Below are positions 1 through 10,700 of a DNA stretch of 64,000 nt, piece after piece (the stretch's first letter is position 1; each line of letters starts with the position of its first letter). A program made the position numbers and the translations under genes. This DNA comes from Pedobacter sp. Leaf216 (GTDB lineage: Bacteria > Bacteroidota > Bacteroidia > Sphingobacteriales > Sphingobacteriaceae): positions 62,001 through 126,000 of the forward strand of contig NZ_LMKM01000036.1 in assembly GCF_001421515.1 (NCBI RefSeq), written 5' to 3'. Below the pieces are notes generated by a model. That model saw nothing but the letters and a program-made list of their open reading frames with translations. It did not search any database and was not told the origin of the DNA.

Positions 1-727
1 TTAAAGCAACCCTTGCTCTTAAGCCTCTTGCCACCCAAACATCAGCGTGTGTTTTATTTGTTTTGGTAGTAGAGTTTAAAGCAATTGCCTTATCTAAATC
101 AGCAACAATCTGAGTATAAACTTCCTCTACAGTAGCACGTGGCTTTATAATGTCAGCACTAGTTAATACTAGAGGTACGCCCAATTGAGCATTAGGTTTT
201 GCTGCTGCATTATACCTTGTTCCATAAAACTGCACCAGGTATGAGTAAGCATAGGCCCTGATCGTTAAAGCTTCTGCTTTCAATCTACTTTTTTCCGAAT
301 CTAAACCTGTTACACCCGGTAGGTCTATATTATCAAGCACATAATTTGCGTTGTTAATCATACGGTAAAAGGTACGGTAGTAGTAAAGGTTACTAGCATG
401 AGTATCCGTTCGTGGTGCAACATAGTTACCTTCACCTGTTGAAGTAAACCATGTAGCTGCTGCCTGATGTAGATCCTCACCCATAAAATCTATACCCAAC
501 AATATACCTCCAACACCGGGTTTACCTTGTGCATTTGAAGTTGTGGTTGTAGTTCTGGTATTCATATAGGCATAAATACCACTAATTACTGCATTTGCAT
601 TTGTTGTTGAAGTAAATACCTCTTCCAAAGCAATCTGATCAGTTGGTTTGGTTTCAAGGTATTCCTTTTTACAGCCGGGAGCGATTAAAGCTACCACTAA
701 GCTGGTTAATATTAAAAGCTTTTTCAT
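1..727 (-). CDS. SusD/RagB family outer-membrane lipoprotein (locus A), 3' end outside window
   Basis: Open minus-strand frame from an ATG at 727 to the window edge; 242 codons are visible. The N-terminus is a lipoprotein signal (MKKLL...IAPGCKKEY) with the lipobox Cys at residue 19. A TPR-like stretch with the SusD signature KAEALTIRAYAYSYLVQFYG follows near residues 160-180. SusD proteins sit on the cell surface as the lid of a SusC channel and bind the nutrient. The gene lies 26 bp downstream of susC A, as expected for a susCD operon. It resembles the standard SusD class (PF07980/PF14322) rather than the SusD-like_2 class of loci B and C. The substrate cannot be told. Confidence 0.9.
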   Translation of the reverse strand, partial: MKKLLILTSLVVALIAPGCKKEYLETKPTDQIALEEVFTSTTNANAVISGIYAYMNTRTTTTTSNAQGKPGVGGILLGIDFMGEDLHQAAATWFTSTGEGNYVAPRTDTHASNLYYYRTFYRMINNANYVLDNIDLPGVTGLDSEKSRLKAEALTIRAYAYSYLVQFYGTRYNAAAKPNAQLGVPLVLTSADIIKPRATVEEVYTQIVADLDKAIALNSTTKTNKTHADVWVARGLRARVAL

Positions 728-753
728 ATCTCTTTCTACACTATTTTTAAAGA

Positions 754-3700
754 TTACAAGGTTAAATTAATACCCAAACTAAAGTTTCTGCTTTGTGGAT
801 AAACATTACTGTTTAGACCATCAAAAGATTCAGACGGGTTTAAACCTTTTCTTTTTGAATGAAGGTATAAATTCTCACCTGTTGCAAAAACACGGGCACT
901 TGGTACCTTAATTTTGTTTAACCAAGCTTTAGGCAAATTATACGATAGGTTAACATTACGTAAGCTCCAGTAAGAAGCATCAATCAACCATCTGTTTGAT
1001 GTTGCGTTGGTATTTGCGGTTGCTCCAAAATCAGCTCTTGGTATATTTGAAGTATTATTTGCTGGTGTCCAAGAGTTTAGAATATCCTGGTGCAATGCAC
1101 CTCCATAAGAACCTGTACTCATTAAGCCTTGATATATAGAATCGTAAGCTTTGCCACCAACCTGGTAATTTACCATAAATGATAACGACAGGTTTTTGTA
1201 GCTGAATGTATTTACAAATGAGCCCATCAAATCTGGAATCGCTGTACCTGAATAGTCAAATTTTGCAAATGATTGGTTGGTTACATATTGTACACCATTC
1301 ACCGTACGGATATTCGCAGGAAGTGTGCCATCAGCTGGAATATACAATGCAGCTCCATCATTTGGATCAACACCAGCATATTGTCTTAACCAATAATCAT
1401 AGATGCCATGGCCAACCTCACGTTTTTTCGTTCCACTGATGATTGTTGGGGTTTCTGCCGGAAGCTTAGTAATCTTATTCTTAAAAATGCTCCAGTTGGT
1501 GATTAAACCCCAGGTAAAATTCTGTTCGCGAATGATGTCGCCACCCAGTTGAAGCTCTACACCTCTGTTATACATGGCACCAATGTTGCGATAAACACTT
1601 GTAACCGCTGCAGATAATGGTTGAGGTACACTGAAAATTAAATCATCTACTTGTTTGTTGTAGTATTCCAATTCACCATATAATCTCCTTCCAAAAAAAG
1701 CAAAAGAAACGCCTGTGTTTAGCGTGTTTTGTTTTTCCCAAGTTAAATTAGGCGTTGCAATAGATGCCAATAAAACCCCACCTTCGGTATTACTATTCGA
1801 ACCTAGATCAAAAAAGGCTCTGTCTCCATAGTACCTATTATTTCCATTGCCATCAAGCAAAGCATTATTACCTACCTGACCGTATGAAACTTTTAGTCTT
1901 AAATCATCTAACCAGCTTACCTCTTTTAAGAAATTTTCTTTCTTAATGGCCCAGGTTGCTCCTGCTGAGAAAAACGTTCCCCATCTTTGATCTGCAGAAA
2001 ATCTTGACGAACCATCACGTCTTAATGATCCATCTATAAAATATTTATCATCATAACTATAGCTAACTTTAGATAAATAAGACTCAATACGGTCGTTATC
2101 CTCTCTACCGTATGAACTAGATGATGTAACAAAATTAGCAAACTCAGTGTTACCACGAGCAACCATATTTGTTCTATCAGCCTGAAATATTCTGTATTTA
2201 AAGTAATAGTTTTCGTGGCCTGCTAATACTGAAATTGCATGTTTTCCAATCGTTTTATTATAGCTTAAAATTTGGTTAAAAGTGTAAGATTTAGTAACCG
2301 CATTACTTTGGAATTTATAACCATTAGAACCAGCACCATCACCTACAATTGGATTTTGAAACTGATCAACATTATTGTTTCTCAAATCCATGCTAATTGT
2401 TGGAGTGAAGGTAAAGTCTTTAAGAAATTTTACCTCAATGTAACTTCTTGCACTTAACTGGCTTCTTTTATAAGCATTATCATTAAGCATTGTTTCATAA
2501 ACAACGTTTCTACCTGGAGAAGCACCTGATGGGCGATTCACAGCACCTGGATGGATACCATAATCATACCACTGCTCACCTGTTAGCGAATTAGCGATTG
2601 GCTCTCCAGCTGCATTAAAGGCATGTACCGGATAAATTGGGCCAATTCCTCTTGCAAATGAAAATGGATTTACAAAGCTAGAGCCGTTTCCTGTAGAAGC
2701 ATCACTTGCGGTATTGGCATCAGACATTGCTCCTGATAAATTCAAACCTGTTTTTAACCAAGATCTAAGTTTGGTATTCACATTTACACGAGCGTTAAAC
2801 CGTTCGAAGTCTGATTTCAGAATGAAACCACTATCCTTTAAATAGCCTAATGAAACGAAGTAATCTGTTTTATCACTTTTCCCTGCCGTGCTAACATTTG
2901 CATCTGTTCTTTTTCCAGTACGCTCTAATGGAGCATACCAGTTAAAATCATCATATAATAAAGATGCGTTAGGATTAAGCTTACCATCAGTACCTACAAC
3001 TTGCCCCCCAGGAACATTAAACGGGTTATAAACCAAGTTTGTGAAAACATCTGCAGAAGCTTTTGTTGCAGCTGCTGCATCAGATAGCACAGGAGAAGCT
3101 GAAAACATCAAGTTGTTCTTGATTGCCTGCCAAACCGCTGGATAATATTGAGCAGCATCTAAACGCTCGTACTCAGGAATACCCCGGGTAGACCATCCTT
3201 GACTAAAGTTAACATTAATTGCTGGCTCTGCCGATTTCCCTCTTTTGGTAGTAACGATAATTACTCCATTAGCTCCCCTTGAACCATAAAGTGCTGAAGA
3301 AGATGCATCTTTCAATACAGAAATACTTTCAACATCATTTTGGTTGATATCGCCAATATTACCATCATACACTGCGCCATCAAGAACAATGAGCGGGTTA
3401 TTTGATGATGAATAAGAACCAAAACCACGAATACGGATACCAGAACTATTTCCTGGTTGCCCGTTAGATGCTAGTACTGAAATACCTGGTGCAGATCCCT
3501 GTAAGGAAGCAGTAATATTAGTTACAGTTCTTTTTTCTAAGTCTTTAGCACTAATACTTGAAACAGAACCAGTAATGGATTCTTTTTTCTGTGTACCGTA
3601 AGCTACAACTACAACATCAGCCAGACTTTTAGAATCGGGAGCTAAACCAACATTTAAAATACTCGAAGAGGTGATGTTAACTGTTTTGCTTGAGAATCCG

Positions 3701-3927
3701 ATATAAGAAAATTGTATTGCAGTAACAGAAGAACTGATTCTAAGCGAATATTTTCCATCACCACCGGTAATTGCCACCGCTTGTGACCCCACCGCTTTGA
3801 CACTAACACCTGGAAGGGGAATGTTATCCTCTGTAGACGTTACTGTTCCTGTAATTGTCCGCTCTTGAGCCATTGCATTAAATGCAACAAACAAAAGCAC
3901 GAACAAACTTTGTAAAAGTTTTTTCAT
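754..3927 (-). CDS. SusC/RagA family TonB-linked outer-membrane transporter (locus A)
   Basis: A 1057-residue SusC-type TonB-dependent transporter. In order: signal peptide (residues 1-20, ending AMAQ), a carboxypeptidase-D regulatory-like beta sandwich (about 22-100, RTITGTVTS...), a TonB-box-like stretch (DVVVVAYGTQ, about 105-114), a plug domain (about 115-230, with ALYGSRGANGVIIVTTKRG) and a C-terminal 22-strand-type barrel ending in NLTL. It imports a nutrient delivered by the neighbouring SusD, powered by TonB. No extra N-terminal STN signalling domain is present and no sigma/anti-sigma genes are adjacent, so ECF-type transduction is unlikely. Locus A differs from B and C in barrel sequence but shares their first residues (MKKLLQSLF). 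Confidence 0.95.
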   Translation of the reverse strand: MKKLLQSLFVLLFVAFNAMAQERTITGTVTSTEDNIPLPGVSVKAVGSQAVAITGGDGKYSLRISSSVTAIQFSYIGFSSKTVNITSSSILNVGLAPDSKSLADVVVVAYGTQKKESITGSVSSISAKDLEKRTVTNITASLQGSAPGISVLASNGQPGNSSGIRIRGFGSYSSSNNPLIVLDGAVYDGNIGDINQNDVESISVLKDASSSALYGSRGANGVIIVTTKRGKSAEPAINVNFSQGWSTRGIPEYERLDAAQYYPAVWQAIKNNLMFSASPVLSDAAAATKASADVFTNLVYNPFNVPGGQVVGTDGKLNPNASLLYDDFNWYAPLERTGKRTDANVSTAGKSDKTDYFVSLGYLKDSGFILKSDFERFNARVNVNTKLRSWLKTGLNLSGAMSDANTASDASTGNGSSFVNPFSFARGIGPIYPVHAFNAAGEPIANSLTGEQWYDYGIHPGAVNRPSGASPGRNVVYETMLNDNAYKRSQLSARSYIEVKFLKDFTFTPTISMDLRNNNVDQFQNPIVGDGAGSNGYKFQSNAVTKSYTFNQILSYNKTIGKHAISVLAGHENYYFKYRIFQADRTNMVARGNTEFANFVTSSSSYGREDNDRIESYLSKVSYSYDDKYFIDGSLRRDGSSRFSADQRWGTFFSAGATWAIKKENFLKEVSWLDDLRLKVSYGQVGNNALLDGNGNNRYYGDRAFFDLGSNSNTEGGVLLASIATPNLTWEKQNTLNTGVSFAFFGRRLYGELEYYNKQVDDLIFSVPQPLSAAVTSVYRNIGAMYNRGVELQLGGDIIREQNFTWGLITNWSIFKNKITKLPAETPTIISGTKKREVGHGIYDYWLRQYAGVDPNDGAALYIPADGTLPANIRTVNGVQYVTNQSFAKFDYSGTAIPDLMGSFVNTFSYKNLSLSFMVNYQVGGKAYDSIYQGLMSTGSYGGALHQDILNSWTPANNTSNIPRADFGATANTNATSNRWLIDASYWSLRNVNLSYNLPKAWLNKIKVPSARVFATGENLYLHSKRKGLNPSESFDGLNSNVYPQSRNFSLGINLTL

Positions 3928-4376
3928 GAATTTAAATTAGTTGTTTGATTAATTAAAGAATTAAAAAAACCAATCTACAGAAAAAAACAATATGTCTTCA
4001 AAATGATACAAAAATTTAATTTTAATCGCCTTTTTATGACAATTAAATTACCAAAAAAGACTGAGAAAGATAACGTATACTTTAGTTAAAAATATTTGGG
4101 AATTTACTTTCAGTTCACCATAAGGATTGCTTTGATAGCAAATCGAAATGTACTTACATAAATGCAGCAAAAAAAGGTAAGTACTCAATAGTTAAGGATT
4201 TTGTTCAAACATTAATGCATAATGGAATTAAATTATTCGCAGTCGACAAAAAATTATCATTAAACAGAGAAGGAGCATTATTATGCTCCTTCTCTGTTTA
4301 CAATGTAACTTCTTCTATTTTAAAACATTTTTCCTGGCGGGTTAATATTTAAAGCAAAATCAAATTATTCCTTAAA
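3928..4376. other. Intergenic region between susC A and the 235-residue exported protein
   Basis: 449 bp, strongly AT-rich, without a credible ORF or RNA gene. It should contain the minus-strand promoter of susC A, but I see no clean TAnnTTTG box. It also holds the intrinsic terminator at 4261-4300. Confidence 0.6.
4261..4300 (-). terminator. Intrinsic terminator, perfect 18-bp stem
   Basis: Left arm TAAACAGAGAAGGAGCAT (4261-4278), loop TATT, right arm 4283-4300 is its exact reverse complement. Read on the minus strand it is followed after a few bases by a TTTTTT run (the A-run just left of 4257). It lies 76 bp beyond the stop of the minus-strand gene at 4377-5084. Confidence 0.8.
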
Positions 4377-5084
4377 TTAGTATACCCATATAAACCTTTG
4401 CTTGATGCCTGGCTTTTGTGCAAAATCAATTTTTGCCCTTACTGAAAATACAGATGCGTAGTTGGTTCCTCTATAGGTTGAAGGGATCCAATCGATATCA
4501 AATGCTTTTTCAGCTATAATTAAACGTTTAGTTACAGGGATGCCGTCAACAACATAAGCAGCCATATAATTTGCTTTACCATTTTTATCAATATTGGTGA
4601 TTAAATCAACATCAAGGGAACCATCGGCACTTTTATTTTCCTTTAAAATCATTCTTTTCAATTCAGTACCTAATAAAGAAATATATTGATCTATCGATGA
4701 TATTGGCACCGGGATACTAGCCTTCTCCTTAATTTCGGGATCATCAGTCTTAACTTCCACTTTTAATCGGTTAATACTTACCGTATCAAGATATAGCAGT
4801 TTTTTAAGATCGTAATTATAGCGTAGAAACACATTACCGTTATCATTGAATGCGTACCAATTCCCGGAGCGAGCATTGTCTTTATATACACCTCTTAAAA
4901 AAACCTGGTCATTATCTTTAACAACTGAGTAAACGCCTTCTAGTTTTTTTGCATCGTTCATTGCGTAAACTACTTTTGTTTGATCAGAAAGAACAGATGT
5001 TTTTTGTTCATTTTGCGCAAATGATACTTGGTTTATTAAAGAAAATAATAAAATTAATGATAATAAATTTAGTATAGTTTTCAT
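4377..5084 (-). CDS. Exported protein with MORN/YwqK-like and possible TonB-C-like parts
   Basis: A 235-residue protein with a Sec signal peptide (residues 1-23, ending SFAQ). Residues about 48-95 (LEGVYS..., RGVYKDNARSGNWYAFNDNG) look like YwqK/MORN-type repeats. Residues about 155-222 (DVDLITNIDKNGKANY...) resemble the C-terminal domain of Bacteroidota TonB-like proteins. Unlike a true TonB it has a cleavable signal rather than an N-terminal anchor, and no proline-rich linker. The family is not recognised firmly. A terminator at 5130-5164 separates it from susCD locus B upstream and another follows it, so it is probably a separate unit or fed by read-through. Confidence 0.75.
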   Translation of the reverse strand: MKTILNLLSLILLFSLINQVSFAQNEQKTSVLSDQTKVVYAMNDAKKLEGVYSVVKDNDQVFLRGVYKDNARSGNWYAFNDNGNVFLRYNYDLKKLLYLDTVSINRLKVEVKTDDPEIKEKASIPVPISSIDQYISLLGTELKRMILKENKSADGSLDVDLITNIDKNGKANYMAAYVVDGIPVTKRLIIAEKAFDIDWIPSTYRGTNYASVFSVRAKIDFAQKPGIKQRFIWVY

Positions 5085-5129
5085 AATTTTTTTATTAAGA
5101 GTCGTTTAAATATAAACATAATTAAATAA

Positions 5130-5164
5130 AAAAGGGGTATGATTTTTATAATCACACCCCTTTT
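5130..5164 (-). terminator. Intrinsic terminator of susCD locus B
   Basis: Arms AAAAGGGGT (5130-5138) + TGATT (5140-5144) and AATCA (5150-5154) + ACCCCTTTT (5156-5164), with one internal mismatch and loop TTTAT. On the minus strand the CCCC side runs into TTTTTTATTT. It lies 17 bp after the stop at 5181. Confidence 0.85.
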
Positions 5165-5180
5165 AAATTGCCGATCAATA

Positions 5181-6113
5181 TTACCTTTCGTGATCGTATT
5201 TAATCACTAATCCAGTAACCGCTCTTCTATTAGAAGTTGGGTTCCATTCGAAGTTTAAAGTGAATGTTTTAGTAGCTGGATCATATTTACTTACAGTACC
5301 TGGTATATTTCTAAGTGACGTATTGCCCAAAGCATTCATAGTTACCAAGTTTGTTGCCGGATCTATGGTTGCACGTAAATTATCAATACCAGACACACCA
5401 GAACTACCTCCGTGCCAAGTCAAACCAGAAATTTGAACAGTGGTTAAGTTTATTGTTTGCAGAGAAAGATTGGGATTGCCAGCTAAATCACCATTTAACC
5501 CATCATTTTGAGTTGGTGTAGTAGGGTTTGTGTATCTTTGAACATTTCCGGCGGTAATTTTATATACACCATCATAAATGTTTTTTGGTGTTACATTTAA
5601 TAAAATTGTATTAAAATTACCACTAATAATTCCAGATGACACTGATGAAATCGTTAATGGAAGCACTTGCAAACCAGTAAATTCAAATGTTAATGGGCGG
5701 AATGCAACGTTAAATGTTGCTTTGCTTGTTCCTGCTTTAATTACAACTTCTGTTGCACTTAAGGTATAGCTACCCGAACCTAACAAAGTATAACTACTTG
5801 AAGTTGCCGTATTATATTCATTGATCTTAGAAACAGTACCAGGAGTTATTTTCACTGTGATATCTTGAGGAGCCACAGCCTCCGGTCCAGAGTAACTAAC
5901 TGTAATCGGCAACGTCGGAAGACTTGCTGTTGAATATGCAAACTGATACATAGGCGAAGGAGTACCATTTACAGCAATTTGAGCCGGATTTGCAAACTCA
6001 ATCACATTATGACCCTTTGCAGGATCTAAAACCAAGCTGTCATCTTTAAGACAAGAGGTAAGCGTTGTTGATAAAAACGCCATAGCCAATAGATTTATAA
6101 TATACTTTTTCAT
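5181..6113 (-). CDS. DUF1735-like surface lipoprotein (locus B)
   Basis: A 310-residue lipoprotein: signal with lipobox LTSC (Cys21), then a beta-rich N-terminal domain like the BT_3987-type DUF1735 domain (about 35-170; ITVSYSGPEAVAPQDITVKI, ATFNVAFRPLTF), then a second beta-rich domain (about 180-310) ending in a strand with NFEWNPTSNRR. In susCD loci such third genes usually encode accessory surface binding lipoproteins (SusE/F-like in role). It starts 9 bp after the susD B stop and is the last gene before the terminator at 5130-5164. Lipoprotein assignment is sure; ligand unknown. Confidence 0.85.
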   Translation of the reverse strand: MKKYIINLLAMAFLSTTLTSCLKDDSLVLDPAKGHNVIEFANPAQIAVNGTPSPMYQFAYSTASLPTLPITVSYSGPEAVAPQDITVKITPGTVSKINEYNTATSSSYTLLGSGSYTLSATEVVIKAGTSKATFNVAFRPLTFEFTGLQVLPLTISSVSSGIISGNFNTILLNVTPKNIYDGVYKITAGNVQRYTNPTTPTQNDGLNGDLAGNPNLSLQTINLTTVQISGLTWHGGSSGVSGIDNLRATIDPATNLVTMNALGNTSLRNIPGTVSKYDPATKTFTLNFEWNPTSNRRAVTGLVIKYDHER

Positions 6114-6122
6114 CTCTTTATA

Positions 6123-7724
6123 TTAATTTAAGTCCCAAAAAATACGTGAACCGAATAGGGTAACTCCGGCAGGAACATTACTAGTATTCAAATTGAATTC
6201 TTGCTGAGGATATAATATTCTTCCGATTAATTTATCAGGTCTGGTTGAAACTGATTGTTTTGAAGCGAATGTCAATCTACCATCTGAAGATCCCTCAACA
6301 ATCTTAGGATAACCTGTCCTTTTGAATTCGTTAAAAGCCTCATCGCAATTGATTACGTTCATGGCAATGTACTTTTGGGTAATTATCGCTTCGATTTTTT
6401 GATTCAAATCTGCAGCTAAGTTATAATTAACCAATCTATTTGTTGGGTTTTCATCAACTTGATATGCTTTAGATTCTGATACATACTCCCAATTTGGAAT
6501 GGGAGCTCCATTCTGATCTTGATAAATGTATTTAAAGGATGCTTTAATACCTTCATCAAAAGCAGTTTGTGCGTTTCCAGTCAAATAACCACGAGCAAAT
6601 GCCTCCGCCTGAAGGAAACGGCTTTCTGCTGCTAACATTATTGGCTGGCCTTGTGAAGGGCCCTTTGCAACCCCTATATAAGGTGTATTTGCATCTGTTC
6701 CAGTAAACCATGAGGTAAAATTAGCAGGAGGGATAACTGTTGACCCAACATTCTCTTCACCCAATCTGTTTGTTGCAGTATTTGGAAAACCTCTATACAT
6801 TGCATAGCCCCTACCTTGATCAGAAATTTTATTTCCATTATAGAATGTAAAAATCCAGGTTGTTGGAATAGCTTGACTTTGAGACCTTGTATTGTCACTT
6901 GCAAAAGCCAAAGAGTTATATAATGGATTCTGTCTTCCAGATTCTTTTACATAGCCAGGTTGAACCAAAGCGTCGTCATCGATAAAACCAATTGTCAAGT
7001 TTAATGCAGCAAATTCTGTAGTTGCAAAAGATGAAAGTGCCGGTACTCCAGCCATCTTAATTAACAAACGTAGTTTTATAGTATTAGCAAACCTTTTCCA
7101 ATAATTCATTTGCTGTTCCTTTTTGCTTCCAAATAAAGGATCAGTGCTTGAAGCAACAACTGTAGTTGTAGTTACTGCCTGTCCATCAGTGATTAACTTA
7201 ATGGAAAGATTAAGTTGAGAAACTAAATCTTTATAGATGTCTTCAGCTTTATCATATTTTGGCGTCAGGTTTGAGCTTCCTTTTAAAGCATCTGTATAAG
7301 GTACGTCGTTATACTGATCAACTAGTTTAGAAAAAATGAATGCCTTCATTATTCGTGCAATTGCATTTGAATACGCTAATGCAGGCTTACCTGTAGTGTT
7401 ATCAATTACATATTGATAATCGGTCGCATTGTCATAAACACTGCTAAATAAGTTGGTAAAACTACTCGCAGTATAAGCATAAGTAACACCTGCTCCATAA
7501 CCACCAACACCGTAAATGTTTGCAGCAAATCCTCCCGGAAAATAATAAGCACTATTATAAGCTTGAGAAACTGAGGCTGTACCCACAATAGCTTGTGGCA
7601 ATACCAATTCTGGAGTTGAAGATGTAGAGCTATTTGTATTATCGTTTATATCAAGATACTTTTTGCAGGATGTAAAACCCAATGCTAAAGAGATTATGAA
7701 TAAACCGTTAAATATCTTTTTCAT
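6123..7724 (-). CDS. SusD-like_2 (SusD/RagB) nutrient-binding lipoprotein (locus B)
   Basis: 533 residues with lipoprotein signal (lipobox FTSC, Cys20), followed by KKYLDINDNTN and ELVLPQAI, which are typical of the SusD-like_2 family (PF12771). The conserved TPR-helical segment with RIMKAFIFSKLVDQYNDVPYTDA is near residues 125-150. It acts as the extracellular lid and substrate-binding partner of SusC B, whose stop lies 10 bp upstream. SusC, SusD and the lipoprotein form one tight operon. Substrate not inferable. Confidence 0.93.
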   Translation of the reverse strand: MKKIFNGLFIISLALGFTSCKKYLDINDNTNSSTSSTPELVLPQAIVGTASVSQAYNSAYYFPGGFAANIYGVGGYGAGVTYAYTASSFTNLFSSVYDNATDYQYVIDNTTGKPALAYSNAIARIMKAFIFSKLVDQYNDVPYTDALKGSSNLTPKYDKAEDIYKDLVSQLNLSIKLITDGQAVTTTTVVASSTDPLFGSKKEQQMNYWKRFANTIKLRLLIKMAGVPALSSFATTEFAALNLTIGFIDDDALVQPGYVKESGRQNPLYNSLAFASDNTRSQSQAIPTTWIFTFYNGNKISDQGRGYAMYRGFPNTATNRLGEENVGSTVIPPANFTSWFTGTDANTPYIGVAKGPSQGQPIMLAAESRFLQAEAFARGYLTGNAQTAFDEGIKASFKYIYQDQNGAPIPNWEYVSESKAYQVDENPTNRLVNYNLAADLNQKIEAIITQKYIAMNVINCDEAFNEFKRTGYPKIVEGSSDGRLTFASKQSVSTRPDKLIGRILYPQQEFNLNTSNVPAGVTLFGSRIFWDLN

Positions 7725-7734
7725 ATGTGTATTA

Positions 7735-10700
7735 TTAAAAAGTTAATGATAATGTGGCACCATAAACGCGTGAAGGCGGAGTTTGACCTAAAGAGGTAAT
7801 ACCAATACCATTGTTATCAGAACCAGCCGCACTATATTCAGGATCTGTATAAATATTAGTTTTAGGCGTCCAAATGAATAAATTTCTACCTTGAACACTG
7901 ATACGCGCAGCTTTAACATACTTCAAACTTCCTAGAATTGATTTTGGAAGTTCATAAGATAATGAAAGCTCTCTTAATTTCCAGAATGCTGCAGAATAAG
8001 TATAATTTGTGGCTACACCAGTATTCGTTGGTCCATTTGTCCAAAAATCAACACCACCTGTACGCGTGGTAATGTTAGTATTTTCAACGTATGTATTTGT
8101 AACAGGATCCAGATATGACGAGTTAGGGATAACAAAACGTTCACGGTTAAAATAGGTTGTTCTGATACCAGCACCAGAGAAATCGAAACTTCCTGAATTT
8201 TGAGCCATAACGAAACCACCACGGTATTCAAACAAGCCCGCCAATCGGAAGCCTTTAAAGGTAACCGCAGCATCAACACCTAAGCGATGTTTTGGTTCGG
8301 TATTTCCCAAAATACTAGTTCCGGTAGTAACACTTGGAAAACCTGTAAACTTATCAACTATAATTCTTCCTTGAGGATCCCTATTGTAATCTGTTCCTTT
8401 TAATACAGGGAACGCAGATCCTTCAACCGCATAAACACCTAAAGTAGTAGTTCCAGATAATCCCAACTGGGTTAAGCCGTTACTAATAGAAACTACCTTG
8501 TTGTCGTTATAAGTATAGTTGGCACCAACAGTAACTTCTAAACCATTACTTGTATTTCTGTATGGAACAAAACGAAGGCTTGTTTCTACCCCCCTATTGC
8601 TAACTTCTCCTGTGTTAGTCAAATAAGATGAGAAACCAGTTGAGTTTGCAACATTTACTGGAACTGTTTGATCGGTAGTATTCGATTTATAATAAGTGAA
8701 ACTACCTGTAATTCTTGATTTCAATAATGAGAAATCAACACCACCCTCATAGGCTAAAGTAATCTCAGGTTTAATATTAGGCGAAACAATACGATCACTC
8801 AAAGTAAATCCCGGAATACCATTATAAGGGTAACCATAAGCCTGACCAAAAGTTGGTAATAGCGAATAAGCACCGAAGTTTGAACTGTTACCTAAATTGA
8901 CATTACCTACTTTTGAAACACCGCCTCTAATTTTCAAAGATTCTATAATCTTTGAGTTTTTTAAGAAAGGGATTGCATCCGAAGCAATGAATGAAATATC
9001 TGCAGCAGGATAAAAGAAAGATCTACTTTCAGGAGCCAATACAGATCTCCAGTCGTTTCTACCTGTTACGTGTAAGTACAAATAATCTCTGAAACCTAAA
9101 CGGGCATCTGCATAAACGCCAATCTGTCTAGCTTTGAAATTAGATTCACCTGCACCTGGGTTTTGTAAACCGTTAGATATGTTATAGAATCCAGCGAGTG
9201 CTAAACCTCCATTTGTATTAACATTTACGCTTTTGTAAGTGTTCTGACGCATAGTAGCACCACCGATTACATTCAAAGAAAAGTCTTTACTTAATTTTTT
9301 AATGTATTGCGCCTGAAACTCTGGGTTAATTTGAACATTGTAACCTGAATAATCACTCACACCACCTACTACATTTGAAAAATTAGGGGTCAAACCTAAC
9401 CTATATCCAGAATAAGTGAATTTATCTGTTGTAGATTTGTTTGAAAAAGCTCTGTTAGAGAGGTTAGCCCTAACCAATAAAGATAAATCTTTTATTGGTT
9501 TCCATTTTAATTGAGCATTACCAGTTAAATAATCATTACGAGTAGCACTTCTATTATTTCCTAACGCAAAGTAAGGATTTTGGTAATACTCATTATAGTA
9601 ACCATCCGGTGTAGAAAAAGGATCATTTTTATAATCCTTATATCTTGTTAAAGGAATTTGTCCTGGCGATTGCAAAACATTATCATAAACTGTTGCAATA
9701 GCACTTGATTGATCGTAACGATTTTGGACATAATTTAAGTTAAAGCCGAAGGTAACATTATTACCTAAATCTCTTTCACCGTTAACACGCATGGTAAACC
9801 TATTATACTTATCTCCTGGAACGGTACTTTTTTGATCAAAATATTGACCAGAAAAATAATATGTTCCCTTATCATCACCAGAGGATAAGTTAAAGTCGGT
9901 TTGATTTGAAACACCAGTTTCCCAAAATGCATTTTTATTCTCATCAGAGTTAAATGAGTAAGGTACTGATTGGATAGATCCATCAGCTAAAGGCTTACCT
10001 ATCGGACGAACAACACCATCAAACGCAGGACCATACTGTTGATTCTCAAATGGTGTATAACTTGGTACATCATCATTACCGGTACCAGAACCGAAACGCT
10101 CTTGTAATTGAGGTAAGAAACTTACCTGCTCAACATTAGTAGTATGACTAATATTTATAGTTGAAGCACCTCTTTTACCTTTTTTAGTTTGAATAATTAA
10201 TGCACCGTTAGAAGCATCAGAACCATAAAGTGCGGCGGCACCAGCACCGTTCAGTACCTCAATGTTCTCAATATCCTCAGGATTTAAATTTCCTAAGATA
10301 TCACTTGGCACAATCACGTTATCTACCACAACCAAGGCTTGGTTATTACCTAATAACGAACGGTTACCCCTTAATACCAAACGGATGTTTGGATTAACAC
10401 CACTACTAACTGCGTTAACCTGTAATCCAGCAACCTTACCCGTTAAGGCACTTGCAACGTTAAATGCTTTACCTTGTGTTAATTCTTCAGCTTTAACGGT
10501 AGTAGACTGGTTACCTTGCTGACGACGCTGGATAGTAACACCACCGGCAGTTACAACAACTTCATTTAATGAAGTAACATCAGAATTTAAAGAGGCGTTA
10601 ACTACATTGTTTGCTGGAATAACAAACTCTTTGGTTCCGTAACCTAAAAAAGTTACCACTAATGTTTTTCCATTTTTAGGAACACTAAGTGAGAATTTTC

